From: Anaerocolumna sp047777345
GTDB taxonomy: Bacteria; Bacillota; Clostridia; Lachnospirales; Lachnospiraceae
Direction: 5' to 3'
NCBI GenBank assembly: GCA_047777345.1
Contig: JBKEEJ010000004.1
Coordinates: forward strand, 124,001 to 188,000
Length of the DNA: 64,000 bases
Shown one piece after another: positions 17,714 through 26,447 of the stretch. The translations under genes were made by a program, and so were the position numbers. Position 1 is the first letter of the stretch, and each line of letters starts with the position of its first letter. The notes under the pieces are model-generated. The model searched no databases and was not told where the DNA came from. It was given only the letters and a program-made list of their open reading frames with translations.

Positions 17714-18491
17714 CGAAAAACTCCTTTTTATGAATTGCATACTTTGAAACCAAAATCAAAATAAAGGAAATAATAGGTATAAATAAAATATATAACAGCT
17801 TTGCTCTTGACGTTAACCACCACATATAATCAATATTAAATATTAAATAGAATAGTTTGTATTTCGGAAAGATCATTTCTGCTGTAGCCAGGGCAATCAT
17901 TAAAATAAATGGAAGAATCTTAAGTTCTGTAATCCAGCATATACAATTAGCAAATACGCATAAAAAAAATAATCTTAGCCAGGAAGTGACAAGGAACATA
18001 CCCATAACCTTTAAAATCGTTACATTCTCTGCTGTTTGACCAACAAGAGTATAAAAAACACTATTTACTCTGTCCCAATTTATAAATTCTGTAACCATAT
18101 GTCCGCCAACAACCACTATACTGCCAGCAGTAACTAAGGTTATATAAAAAGACAGCCATGCACATTTTAATACCTGTAAAAAGAAATAATAATCTATCTT
18201 TGAAAACCTAAGTATATAAATTGAATTATAATCTGTTCGGTTTATCATATAGTACATAACCATAACAACAGGAGTGATTAAGAAACCAAATACATGAGGT
18301 TTCATAACCCATACAAAGCAGTCAGCCAAAGAAAATAATTTACCATATACTGATACTCCGCTTATACTATTCGACATATATAACAGAATAAATATCGGAA
18401 TTATCAATGTGCATATAAGAAAAACTTTCCTGTCCTTTTTTAATGAGCAAAGCTGCCTTAAAAAAAACTTTATTACACTAATATAGTTCAT
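17706..18491 (-). CDS. ABC-type membrane protein 2 of the cluster
   Basis: The 261-residue protein has about six membrane segments. The start at ATG 18491 follows GGAAAGGAATTAAGG and lies 2 bases after the stop of the previous gene. The longer frame up to 18575 overlaps that gene and has no ribosome site. The pattern is a cytoplasmic N-terminal helix, one hydrophobic segment, a loop, then paired helices. It fits an ABC-2 permease but carries no named family motif I recognise. Confidence 0.75.
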   Translation of the reverse strand: MNYISVIKFFLRQLCSLKKDRKVFLICTLIIPIFILLYMSNSISGVSVYGKLFSLADCFVWVMKPHVFGFLITPVVMVMYYMINRTDYNSIYILRFSKIDYYFFLQVLKCAWLSFYITLVTAGSIVVVGGHMVTEFINWDRVNSVFYTLVGQTAENVTILKVMGMFLVTSWLRLFFLCVFANCICWITELKILPFILMIALATAEMIFPKYKLFYLIFNIDYMWWLTSRAKLLYILFIPIISFILILVSKYAIHKKEFFDE

Positions 18492-18493
18492 CC

Positions 18494-19294
18494 TTAATTC
18501 CTTTCCAATAATATAAGCAGAATGAAAAATGAAAGTATAAAAAGAATCAAAAAACTGATTATGTATTCCAGCCAATTGTTTTCATAGAAACCAGGATTTA
18601 GAAACAATGATGGAGAGTATTCCATTCTTTCAAATAAATGAAAGACAGAGTATAAAAATAAATAGCAAATAAATGATGCAACTAAAGCTATAAATTTATA
18701 CTCAACATAAAAAGTAACCAAAAGTGACAGGGCAGCTATCAATCCCGCAAAAATAAAATCAATGAAAATAAAAATAATCGTATATATCCAAGGATGTGTA
18801 TAATATATTTCATACATAATGGAAATGGGCATAAGAGTAGCATTTTCAGACGGTTCCGGGATTAAGGCGGGTATCATCGTGCTCGTTAAAGCAAGATTAA
18901 CCACTAAAGGGAAAACAACTGCACACCCTCCGGATATAAAAGTAGCTAGATATTTAGAAATTAAAAAAGATTTTTTTTCTGTCCTGGTATAAATGTTTTT
19001 CAGCATTCCACCATTCTTATCTTCGAATAAAGATGTTCCATATGGCAATGTGGCAAGTATAGGAAGTATCAAATAAAATAAATATGACTGAATTGGATAT
19101 GTATTACCACCCAACCATATGTAAAATAAACTTCCAGGATATATTCCAACATCCAGTTTTTTAATTCTTTCAGACATAGGTAATACAACTTGAATGATAT
19201 GCCATATTGAAAGAACCATTCCTATCAAAACTGAATAAAGCATTCCTCTATTTATAAAAGCCCGCTTAAGTTCCATTTTCAACAGTTGTTTCAT
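18494..19294 (-). CDS. ABC-type membrane protein 1 of the cluster
   Basis: The 266-residue protein has about six membrane segments. It starts MKQLLKMELKRAFINRG, the typical amphipathic N-terminus of ABC-2 permeases. LFEDKNGGMLKNIYTRTEKK is like the cytoplasmic coupling helix region of that family. The start follows GGAGGAATAAGAGGA and comes right after the stop of the anchored beta-rich protein gene. Three different permease-like proteins with a single ATPase is more than a minimal transporter needs. Confidence 0.75.
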   Translation of the reverse strand: MKQLLKMELKRAFINRGMLYSVLIGMVLSIWHIIQVVLPMSERIKKLDVGIYPGSLFYIWLGGNTYPIQSYLFYLILPILATLPYGTSLFEDKNGGMLKNIYTRTEKKSFLISKYLATFISGGCAVVFPLVVNLALTSTMIPALIPEPSENATLMPISIMYEIYYTHPWIYTIIFIFIDFIFAGLIAALSLLVTFYVEYKFIALVASFICYLFLYSVFHLFERMEYSPSLFLNPGFYENNWLEYIISFLILFILSFFILLILLERN

Positions 19295-19304
19295 TTTATT
19301 CCTC

Positions 19305-20033
19305 TTATTCCTCCAATTCCAGCATTATACACTGTTTGTCCTCTGTATGCAGCCCTAATGCCCCGTGATTGTCTATTAGTAAAACAAACTGGTTATTCTT
19401 TAACTCTTTATCCATAACAATAAATACGATTTTTCTTGTCAAAGTTTCACCTGGCTCTAAATTTATCCCAAAATAGTTCTTTTGTGAATAATCATTGCCA
19501 TTATTGGAACTGACAACTTCATAACTATTTTCAAAATCACCATTATTATTAAAAGCATATAATGTCATATTATTTAAGTATATATCTAATCCTTTATATA
19601 TTTCTTCTACGAAATTAATATCAATGTCTAAAATTACAAACGAATAATCATTAATAATATTACCATGGCTATCATATTCCACCTGAGGCCAATCCGTCTT
19701 CACAAAATCTTCTTTTTCTTTTGTAACTTTAACATTATTGACTTTATATTGATATCCGTCTGCCATAACAGTACTTTTCATATCTGAAACATTTACTCCA
19801 TAAAAATATTTACTTATCTTGTCCTTTTCTATATCATTTGCAGATATCGTTTTCTGATTACTTTCATCATTGGATTTTTTCTCAGCCGATTCCTTGCCTT
19901 GATTTTCTTTTTCAGAAATTTTTGTAAACAAGTTATCTGATTTGATAACTTTGCTGTCTTTAAGTAAACTAAATAGTATCACTGAAAAAATGATAGTAAT
20001 CACGAATATATATATTATCTTTTTCTTTTTCAT
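19305..20033 (-). CDS. Membrane-anchored protein with C-terminal beta-rich domain
   Basis: The roughly 242-residue protein starts at ATG 20033, six bases after AAAGGG. It has a lysine cluster and one membrane anchor (about residues 6-22), then a low-complexity Lys/Glu/Asn/Ser linker (about 35-70). An extracytoplasmic domain with an immunoglobulin-fold-like pattern follows (VILDIDINF ... INLEPGETLTRKIVF). It resembles the last protein of the operon (15627-16187) in layout, so the cluster carries two such proteins. It follows the secreted-protein gene across a perfect hairpin (20060-20099). Not recognised by name. Confidence 0.7.
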   Translation of the reverse strand: MKKKKIIYIFVITIIFSVILFSLLKDSKVIKSDNLFTKISEKENQGKESAEKKSNDESNQKTISANDIEKDKISKYFYGVNVSDMKSTVMADGYQYKVNNVKVTKEKEDFVKTDWPQVEYDSHGNIINDYSFVILDIDINFVEEIYKGLDIYLNNMTLYAFNNNGDFENSYEVVSSNNGNDYSQKNYFGINLEPGETLTRKIVFIVMDKELKNNQFVLLIDNHGALGLHTEDKQCIMLELEE

Positions 20034-20059
20034 TGCCATCCCTTTACTTTCCATATTTC

Positions 20060-20099
20060 AAATATAATGCATGGTGATTTAACACCATGCATTATATTT
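20060..20099 (-). terminator. Perfect 17-bp hairpin between secreted-protein gene and transporter genes
   Basis: AAATATAATGCATGGTG (20060-20076) is perfectly repeated in inverse at 20083-20099 with a 6-nt loop. There is no T-run after it in the direction of transcription. It is better read as a partial terminator or mRNA-stabilising/processing element that would make more of the first gene than of the rest. Confidence 0.65.
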
Positions 20100-20105
20100 A
20101 GTCAA

Positions 20106-20555
20106 TTATGAACCTGACCCTATACTGTCTGGACTCCAAACGCCTTTTAAAACTCCAGCAGTATGGTTAGTAGTTGACATAACAAGATATGCATATGCAT
20201 ATCCTCTTTCATACACTAGACTGCTTATATACTGATATGTATTGGGTTTAATATCTCTATATGGGTTACCATATGTACAATTATCATAGTCAATACCATT
20301 ATAATTACTCATTGAATTAGTTCCTGCAACAATGGTTCTTTGAGTCTTAGTCCCCTTATTATACACATAAACTGGTGTTTTGTCTGTTTTAGCCCTTGGA
20401 CTAATTGCTATATCAGAACCGTCACCACTATATTCAATATAGTAAGACGTGTCGTGATAGTTGCCAGCAGAAACAAACTGTGTTCCAAAAGTACCTGCAA
20501 ATAGGCCTAAAGCAACAGCCATTGTTAATAATTGTGCTTTTGTTTTCTTTTTCAT
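20106..20555 (-). CDS. Small secreted protein, DUF2712-like
   Basis: The 149-residue protein starts MKKKTKAQLL and has a signal peptide with core AVALGLFAGTFG and likely cleavage after VSA. The mature part (about 119 residues) is Tyr/Ser/Thr/Asn-rich with two segments typical of what I recall as DUF2712: RAKTDKTPVYVY and a C-terminal GVWSPDS. It contains one Cys in the mature part (DNCTYGNPY). It is the first gene of a seven-gene operon with three permeases and one ABC ATPase. By analogy with lactococcin 972-type loci it may be a bacteriocin-like or signalling protein, but that is inference. The start follows GAAGGGAG at a rather long spacing. Confidence 0.75.
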   Translation of the reverse strand: MKKKTKAQLLTMAVALGLFAGTFGTQFVSAGNYHDTSYYIEYSGDGSDIAISPRAKTDKTPVYVYNKGTKTQRTIVAGTNSMSNYNGIDYDNCTYGNPYRDIKPNTYQYISSLVYERGYAYAYLVMSTTNHTAGVLKGVWSPDSIGSGS

Positions 20556-20621
20556 TTCATAATACACTCCCTTCAAATATAAAATTGTTTATAATTATAA
20601 ACCTTCGAATGCATTCAACTT

Positions 20622-20650
20622 ATCATATCCTAACTTCCATTATTTGTCAA
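20622..20650 (-). promoter_or_regulatory. Promoter of the secreted-protein/ABC operon
   Basis: On the minus strand TTGACA (20650-20645), a 17-base spacer and TATGAT (20627-20622). The 5' UTR is about 60 bases and contains a GAATGCATTC palindrome near 20607-20616. Confidence 0.7.
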
Positions 20651-20945
20651 GTGTACTTTACAAATAATTACAATAATAAACAGTAATTAGGAACAAAAGC
20701 AGGTAAAAATTAACATCTCTACAAATATTACTATCATCTTCTTGATAATGCACATTGTCGGATAATTTTAAAAATAATTATTCTTATACCTTCTTCTATT
20801 GACAATTTACTATGAAATATAGTATAAATTTCTATGTTATGCAATTAGTTTACCGATAGAGATTCATTTTAGCTGTTCTAGTTTAACAGTGTGAAGTGAT
20901 AAATTGCTAAAATATACCAAATGGTAAAACAAAACGAAAAAGGTC

Positions 20946-20974
20946 TTGACAAAAATTAGGAATGGTAGTAATAT
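20946..20974 (+). promoter_or_regulatory. Promoter of the metNIQ-type operon
   Basis: TTGACA (20946-20951), 17 bases, TAATAT (20969-20974). The leader is only about 50 bases, too short for an S-box or T-box. The region 20651-20945 between the divergent promoters shows no gene. Confidence 0.75.
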
Positions 20975-21030
20975 TCATACAAATCATATCAGATAAGTAT
21001 GAATTAAAAATATAATTTGAAGGTGACGAT

Positions 21031-21846
21031 ATGATTGAATTAATTAATCTGACAAAGGAGTTTAAGAGCGGTAAGAATAAGAAGCTGACTGTTTTAGACA
21101 ATATAAGTTTGAAAATCGATGACGGAGATATCTTCGGAATCATTGGTATGAGTGGTGCAGGAAAAAGTACTTTGATTCGTTGCATCAATCTGCTGGAAAG
21201 ACCGACTTCCGGCAGAATTAAAATAGATGGTGTTGATATTACAGATATAAAGGGAAGAGAATTATTGGCACTCAGAAAAAATATCGGAATGATTTTTCAG
21301 AACTTTAACCTTTTGATGCAGAAGAATGTAAGAAAAAATATTGCTTTTGGGTTGGAGATTATTCCGTTAAGAGATTTTAAAGTTTCCGGTATGAAAGAGG
21401 AAGAATATAAGAAGCTCAGTTATTTTAAGAAAAGAAAAGCAAAAAAGGCCGAGATTAACAAAAGAATAGATGAATTACTGGATTTGGTGGATTTAAAGAG
21501 TAAGGAGTTTTATTATCCGTCAAGACTCAGCGGCGGGCAAAGACAGCGTGTGGCCATCGCAAGAGCCCTGGCAACCAGGCCTTCCATTCTTTTGTGTGAT
21601 GAGGCAACTTCGGCTTTGGACAGTATGACTACGGATTCGATTTTAAAGCTGTTAAAGAAAATTAATGAAGAAACCAAAGTCACCATTATTGTCATTACCC
21701 ACGAAATGAATGTGGTCAGGAAAATCTGCAATAAAGTAGCTGTTCTAGACAATTCAAAAATAGTTGCATCCGGAAGCACAGAAGAAGTATTTAACAACAG
21801 TACTTCAGAAGTTGTAATGAACTTAGTTGGTGGAGGTAATGTATGA
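21031..21846 (+). CDS. metN: Methionine-type ABC importer ATPase
   Basis: The 271-residue ATPase has Walker A GMSGAGKST (about residue 38), signature LSGGQRQRVAIARA (about 165), Walker B ILLCDEATSALD and H-loop VITHEMNVVRKIC, all typical of MetN. MetN proteins are usually about 340 residues with a C-terminal NIL methionine-sensing domain. Here the protein ends right after the ATPase core, so substrate feedback by NIL is missing. There is also a basic insertion of about 25 residues between the Q-loop region and the signature (around residues 112-145, KKRKAKKAEINKR). It overlaps metI by 4 bases. Confidence 0.85.
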   Translation: MIELINLTKEFKSGKNKKLTVLDNISLKIDDGDIFGIIGMSGAGKSTLIRCINLLERPTSGRIKIDGVDITDIKGRELLALRKNIGMIFQNFNLLMQKNVRKNIAFGLEIIPLRDFKVSGMKEEEYKKLSYFKKRKAKKAEINKRIDELLDLVDLKSKEFYYPSRLSGGQRQRVAIARALATRPSILLCDEATSALDSMTTDSILKLLKKINEETKVTIIVITHEMNVVRKICNKVAVLDNSKIVASGSTEEVFNNSTSEVVMNLVGGGNV

Positions 21847-22541
21847 ATCAAATTACAGAATATATAAAAACTTTACTGATAGATAATGGTCCCATGCTTT
21901 GGGAAGGTATTTTAGACACTTTGTATATGGTATTTGTTGCGGCGGCTGTATCTTACATACTGGGCCTTCCTCTTGGTATTCTTACCGAAGTGACGAAAAA
22001 AGGCGGATTACATCCCATTCCTTTTCTTAATACGATTTTAGGGGTGATTATTAATATCGGAAGATCTATTCCGTTTATTATACTGTTAGTATTTGTAACT
22101 CCGGTAACCAGGTTCATTACCGGTACCACTATCGGACCGAAAGCTGCCACGGTACCGTTAATCATTGGGGCCACGCCATTTGTGGCAAGGCTTGTAGAAA
22201 ATACCTTACATGATGTTGACAGTGGGGTAATTGAGGCGGCAAAATCCATGGGAGCCAATGATTTACAGATTATATTTAAGGTAATGCTGCCAGAATCCCT
22301 TCCTTCTCTCATAATGGGAGCTTCCCTGGCAACGATTACTCTGGTAGGCTATACGGCTATGGCAGGCGTTGTAGGTGGAAGAGGTCTTGGTGATATTGCA
22401 ATGCGGTTTGGATATTACCGGTACCAAACGGATATAATGATTGTTACCATTGTTTTGTTGGTTCTGTTTGTACAGTTCATACAAAACGTTGGGCATATAG
22501 TTTCCAAAAAAATCGATAAAAGAGGAAAAGGAGAGAGCTAA
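21843..22541 (+). CDS. metI: Methionine-type ABC importer permease
   Basis: The 232-residue permease has five to six membrane segments and the binding-protein-dependent transport EAA loop (GVIEAAKSMGANDLQII). The sequence LGLPLGILTEVTKKGGL resembles MetI. It starts at ATG 21843, overlapping the metN stop, with GGTGGAGG as the ribosome site inside metN. Together with metN and metQ it forms a complete importer for methionine or a related compound. The substrate could also be another amino acid, because this family includes variants. Confidence 0.9.
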   Translation: MNQITEYIKTLLIDNGPMLWEGILDTLYMVFVAAAVSYILGLPLGILTEVTKKGGLHPIPFLNTILGVIINIGRSIPFIILLVFVTPVTRFITGTTIGPKAATVPLIIGATPFVARLVENTLHDVDSGVIEAAKSMGANDLQIIFKVMLPESLPSLIMGASLATITLVGYTAMAGVVGGRGLGDIAMRFGYYRYQTDIMIVTIVLLVLFVQFIQNVGHIVSKKIDKRGKGES

Positions 22542-22542
22542 A

Positions 22543-23445
22543 ATGAGAAAAGTGAAACGTTTTGCCAGTTTGCTATTGGCTGCAGTACTTGTAGGAACTC
22601 TTTTTACAGGGTGCAGTACAAAAGATAATAATAATACGGATACTACATCATCAAACACACAGAATACTTCCGCAGATACGAAGACTCAGGAATCTGCCAA
22701 AGGCGAATTAACGGAAATTGTTGTGGGAGCTTCCATTGAACCACATGCCACAATTTTAAATTCCGATGCGGTAAAAAACGCATTGGCAGAGCAGGGATAT
22801 TCCATAAAAGTTGTCGAATATTCCGATTATATCCAGCCAAATGTTGCTACCGAGGACGGCAGCCTGGATGCAAACTTCTTCCAGCACGTTCCATACCTGG
22901 ATGATTATAATAAGAAAAACGGAACAACATTAAAGGCAGTAGCCAGCGTACATTTTGAACCACTGGGAATTTACCCGGGTAAAGTATCATCCATCGATGC
23001 AATTCCGGAAGGCGCTCAGATTGCCATACCAAACGATACGTCTAATGAAGCCAGAGCCTTATTACTATTAGAAAAAGCCGGATTAATAAAATTAAAAGAA
23101 GGTGTTGGTCTGGAAGCAACAATTAATGATATTGCTGAAAATCCTAAGAACCTGGATATTGTTGAAATAGAAGCAGCTCAGACAGTTAAGGTTTTGCAGG
23201 ATGTTGCGGTTGCTGTAATTAACGGTAACTTTGCATTATCCAACGGATTATCTGCCAGCAAAGATGCCCTTTTGGTAGAGGATTCCTCTTCAGACGCTGC
23301 ATCCACATATGCCAACGTAATTGTTGTAAAAGAAGGAAATGAAAACAGCGATAAGACGAAAGCTTTAATTAAGGCAGTTACTTCGGAAGAAACGAAGAAA
23401 TTTATTAATGAGAAATGGCAGGGTGCGGTTGTACCTGTATTTTAA
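22543..23445 (+). CDS. metQ: MetQ/NlpA-family substrate-binding lipoprotein
   Basis: The 300-residue protein has a lipoprotein signal ending in LFTGC (Cys24), then an Asn/Thr/Ser linker. The NlpA-type domain contains the family hallmarks EPHATILNS, YSDYIQPNVA, DANFFQHVPYLDDYN and VAVINGNFAL. It would be anchored outside the membrane and deliver substrate to MetI. The start is one base after the metI stop, with AAAAGGAGAG. A terminator follows at 23490. Confidence 0.93.
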   Translation: MRKVKRFASLLLAAVLVGTLFTGCSTKDNNNTDTTSSNTQNTSADTKTQESAKGELTEIVVGASIEPHATILNSDAVKNALAEQGYSIKVVEYSDYIQPNVATEDGSLDANFFQHVPYLDDYNKKNGTTLKAVASVHFEPLGIYPGKVSSIDAIPEGAQIAIPNDTSNEARALLLLEKAGLIKLKEGVGLEATINDIAENPKNLDIVEIEAAQTVKVLQDVAVAVINGNFALSNGLSASKDALLVEDSSSDAASTYANVIVVKEGNENSDKTKALIKAVTSEETKKFINEKWQGAVVPVF

Positions 23446-23489
23446 GTAACGGAAAATATTGGAATGGTATATTAATTGAACTGAAAAAA

Positions 23490-23573
23490 AGCGTGTGATT
23501 ATTTATTCATAAAAAACCGGTCTGATCAGGCGGCAGTTATTTTTTTGAATAATTATCACATGCTGTTTTTTTA
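23490..23573 (+). terminator. Terminator after metQ
   Basis: AGCGTGTGATTATTTATTCA (about 23490-23509) pairs with TGAATAATTATCACATGCT (about 23546-23564) around a 36-nt loop, and GTTTTTTT follows. Confidence 0.8.
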
Positions 23574-23631
23574 AAATTAGAGAATAAGCATCCTGAAAAA
23601 GCTGTTATGAAATTTGTTACTTAATAACAAA

Positions 23632-23705
23632 GGAATGTACAATCATAACCAAATTAACACATATGTTTGTAAACGGTGTATTATGGGTTATAATCTGTAC
23701 ATTCC
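23632..23705 (-). terminator. Long inverted repeat downstream of the cupin gene
   Basis: GGAATGTACA-ATCATAACC (23632-23650) pairs with GGTTATAAT-CTGTACATTCC (23686-23705). On the minus strand it is followed by TTTGTTATT, which fits a terminator for the cupin gene. The 35-base interior is AT-rich. Confidence 0.55.
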
Positions 23706-23733
23706 AAAAACTTGACATGCATTATGCAAAAAC

Positions 23734-24069
23734 TTAAAAGACAACGGTTAAGCACATTTTAAATGATTCTTTGGCGTAAACTGCATGAGGTATTTCCGCG
23801 GGCATAACAATGGTCTGGCCTTCCTTTACTTCATAAACAGTGTCTTTGATGGTAATCTGGCCGGTTCCGTCCATAACGGTTAATATAGCGTCTCCGTGGG
23901 AGCTGTGAGCGCTGATTTCTTCTCCTTTGTCAAAAGCAAACAGGGTCAGGCTTACATGATCATTTTGAACCAGTGTTTTGCTGACAATCTGTCCCGGCTG
24001 GTAATCTACAAGATCCTTTAAATATAGTACTTCTGAACGGTTAATATTCTTTACTATTTTCTTTTCCAT
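23734..24069 (-). CDS. Small cupin-domain protein
   Basis: The 111-residue protein is a single cupin barrel. Motif 1 reads about G-(x)5-HSSHGDAILTVMDG and motif 2 reads GQTIVMPAEIPHAVYA, giving two or three possible metal-binding histidines. The start is ATG 24069 after GAAGGAAA, seven codons inside the longest frame. Such stand-alone cupins are often metal-binding sensors or isomerases, but no substrate can be assigned. It is monocistronic on the minus strand. Confidence 0.85.
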   Translation of the reverse strand: MEKKIVKNINRSEVLYLKDLVDYQPGQIVSKTLVQNDHVSLTLFAFDKGEEISAHSSHGDAILTVMDGTGQITIKDTVYEVKEGQTIVMPAEIPHAVYAKESFKMCLTVVF

Positions 24070-24248
24070 ACCTATTTTCCTTCCATGCATAAATTGATTT
24101 TAAGAATTAGTACCCTTTTAACCGATAGTATCCCATTGATATAACAGTTTATTCCCTGGCTAAGACTAATCCTTTTTTATTTATGTATTATAGACAATAA
24201 GCTTAAAATGTATGTTGCAAATGCAACAAACTGAAAAAGAAATAATAA

Positions 24249-24351
24249 ATAATTGCGAAATCCTGGTTTTTTTGCTGATTGTTCTCTTTATTCTTTGTAT
24301 TTTACCCAAAGAACAGTTAAAATTCAATTTCTACAGGATTTTCGCAATTAT
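24249..24351 (-). terminator. Long terminator-like inverted repeat after asnB
   Basis: ATAATTGCGAAA-TCCTG (24249-24265) pairs with CAGGATTTTCGCAATTAT (24334-24351) around a long interior. On the minus strand TTATTATTT follows. It lies about 17 bases after the asnB stop. Confidence 0.6.
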
Positions 24352-24368
24352 ACTTAATGTTTGAAGAA

Positions 24369-26222
24369 TTATAGCTCAATTTTAATCTGATATTTATCTA
24401 ACCAATAATTAATCTGCAAAATATAAGCCAACATCTGAGGGCCGGCCATAAGTTGGCCATACCAGGGCTTCCCGTAATCGGAAGGTGTATTGATAAAGTC
24501 GGTAACTTTCTTTTTATCCACTAAAATGTTAATAGGAGAGTCGGGATTTTTAAGTATCTCCATCAGCCGGTTTGCCAGGAGTTTTTCGTAGTGGGGATTA
24601 TAGGTTTTGGGATAGGGGCTTTTCCTGCGGTTTAAAATTTCATCCGGCAGCAATCCTTTGGCAGATTCTCTTAAAAGATGTTTTACCACACCATTTCGGC
24701 ATTTAATATCCCAGGGGACATTCCATACATACTCTAATATCCGGTGGTCAGCCAGGGGAACTCTTGCTTCCAGACCGTTATACATACTGGTACGGTCCAT
24801 TCGGTCAAGAAGGGTAACCATAAACCATTTAATATTTAAATAAGCAATTTCGCGTCTTCTGGCTTCCAATTTGCTTTCACCGACAAGTTTTGGCGTTTCT
24901 TTTACTGATTTTTCATAAGCCTTCAGGATATATTCCTCCAGGTTAAGTTCTTGCAGCAGTTCCTCTTTTAAAAGCTGTTTTCTGGGTTCCACATTTTTAG
25001 ACCAGGGAAATGTATGGGCATCCAGCGCCTCTTTGCTGTGAAACCAGGGATAGCCGCCAAAGATTTCGTCGGCAGTTTCTCCTGTCAGCGTAACTTTATT
25101 ATATTTTTTTACTTCCGAGCAAAAATAAAGCAAAGAAGAATCCACATCAGCCATGCCAGGCAAATCTTTTGCATCTACGGATGTATACAGGTAATCGGCA
25201 AGTTTTATATTGTCGCATTCCAGATAAGTGTGATTGGTGTTTAAATGTCTAACCATTATGTCAACATAAGGCCGGTCTCTGGAAGGCTGAAAAGCATTTG
25301 CCTGAAAGAACTGGTCATTGCCGGCAAAATCAAAGGAAAAGGTATTTAGGCGTTCCCCTTGTTTTGCCAGTTCACCGGCGCATACGGCGGTAACTATGCT
25401 GGAGTCAATTCCACCGGATAAGAAAGTGCAAATCGGAATATCTGATACCATTTGACGGGTTATGGAATCTCTTATGAGCCAGGCAGTTTTCTCAACGGTT
25501 TCCTCATAGGAATCCGTGTGGGGCTTGCTGATTAATTCCCAATATTTAATGATTTTTAATCCATCCTTATTAAAAATACCAAAATGTCCGGGTAACACTT
25601 CAAGGCAATTTTTAAATACCCCGCTGCCATAAGTTTTTGCCGGCCCAAGACCGAATATTTCGCAAAGGCCTTCTTTGTCAATAACCGGTCTGCATCCGGG
25701 ATACTCAAATAAGACCTTTAGTTCCGATCCGAATATAAGAGTGTCTTCCAAAATGGTATAAAACAAGGGTTTAATTCCTAGCCGGTCTCTGAATATACTG
25801 ATGGATTCCTGGTATTCGTCTAAAATGGCAAATGCAAAAATACCGTTTAGCTGTTTGACAAATTCGTTGCCGTATTCAATAAATCCCACTAAAATAACTT
25901 CCGTATCGCTTGTTGTGTTAAAGGTCCATCCCTTTGATTCAAGGTCTGCTCTTAATTCCGCCGTATTATATAATTCTCCGTTATAAATTATGGTATATAT
26001 TTTATCGCCTATTTTTCGGGTCATAGGCTGTCTGCCGCCGGTTAAATCTATAATGGAGAGCCTGGCATGGGCAAGTCCCGCGTGTTTGCTTAAATACAAG
26101 CCGTCATCATCTGGGCCCCTGTGTTTTATTTTATTTTTCATCTTATCAAGAATTTCATAACATTTTAATGACCTTTTAATATAGTTTTCATGGAAATTAC
26201 AAAACCCGGCAATTCCACACAT
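24369..26222 (-). CDS. asnB: Asparagine synthetase (glutamine-hydrolysing)
   Basis: The enzyme makes asparagine from aspartate, glutamine and ATP. The 617-residue length is normal. Cys2 (MCGIAGF) is the class II glutaminase nucleophile. The glutaminase domain covers about residues 2-200 (LAHARLSIIDL, YNGELYN). The synthetase domain follows with the PP-loop FLSGGIDSSIV at about 265. The start follows AAAGGAGG. It is a single gene with its own terminator and no aspartate or asparagine transport gene nearby. Confidence 0.95.
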   Translation of the reverse strand: MCGIAGFCNFHENYIKRSLKCYEILDKMKNKIKHRGPDDDGLYLSKHAGLAHARLSIIDLTGGRQPMTRKIGDKIYTIIYNGELYNTAELRADLESKGWTFNTTSDTEVILVGFIEYGNEFVKQLNGIFAFAILDEYQESISIFRDRLGIKPLFYTILEDTLIFGSELKVLFEYPGCRPVIDKEGLCEIFGLGPAKTYGSGVFKNCLEVLPGHFGIFNKDGLKIIKYWELISKPHTDSYEETVEKTAWLIRDSITRQMVSDIPICTFLSGGIDSSIVTAVCAGELAKQGERLNTFSFDFAGNDQFFQANAFQPSRDRPYVDIMVRHLNTNHTYLECDNIKLADYLYTSVDAKDLPGMADVDSSLLYFCSEVKKYNKVTLTGETADEIFGGYPWFHSKEALDAHTFPWSKNVEPRKQLLKEELLQELNLEEYILKAYEKSVKETPKLVGESKLEARRREIAYLNIKWFMVTLLDRMDRTSMYNGLEARVPLADHRILEYVWNVPWDIKCRNGVVKHLLRESAKGLLPDEILNRRKSPYPKTYNPHYEKLLANRLMEILKNPDSPINILVDKKKVTDFINTPSDYGKPWYGQLMAGPQMLAYILQINYWLDKYQIKIEL

Positions 26223-26334
26223 AAAGCGTATCCTCCTTTATCATAATAGTTATAGTATGCCTTTCCTTATTTTCTGATACATAGGAAACAAGAGAGAAAC
26301 AAGAATTACTTTTAAATGAATTGATAAGCTTGTC

Positions 26335-26363
26335 TTGTTTTTAATGAGAAATTGATTTATAAT
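26335..26363 (+). promoter_or_regulatory. Promoter of the H-NOX chemoreceptor gene
   Basis: TTGTTT (26335-26340), 17 bases, TATAAT (26358-26363). The leader is about 80 bases and ends in AAAGGAG before ATG 26448. Confidence 0.6.
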
Positions 26364-26447
26364 AATAAACAAATTACAACATTTTATGGTACTATTTTTC
26401 AATTTTCGATCTGAAAATTATTACAGTACAGTAAAGGAGACAAGTAT

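Noticed and set aside
20975..21030. SAM (S-box) riboswitch before metN
   Set aside because: The leader after the promoter is only about 50 bases and lacks the S-box core and a terminator.
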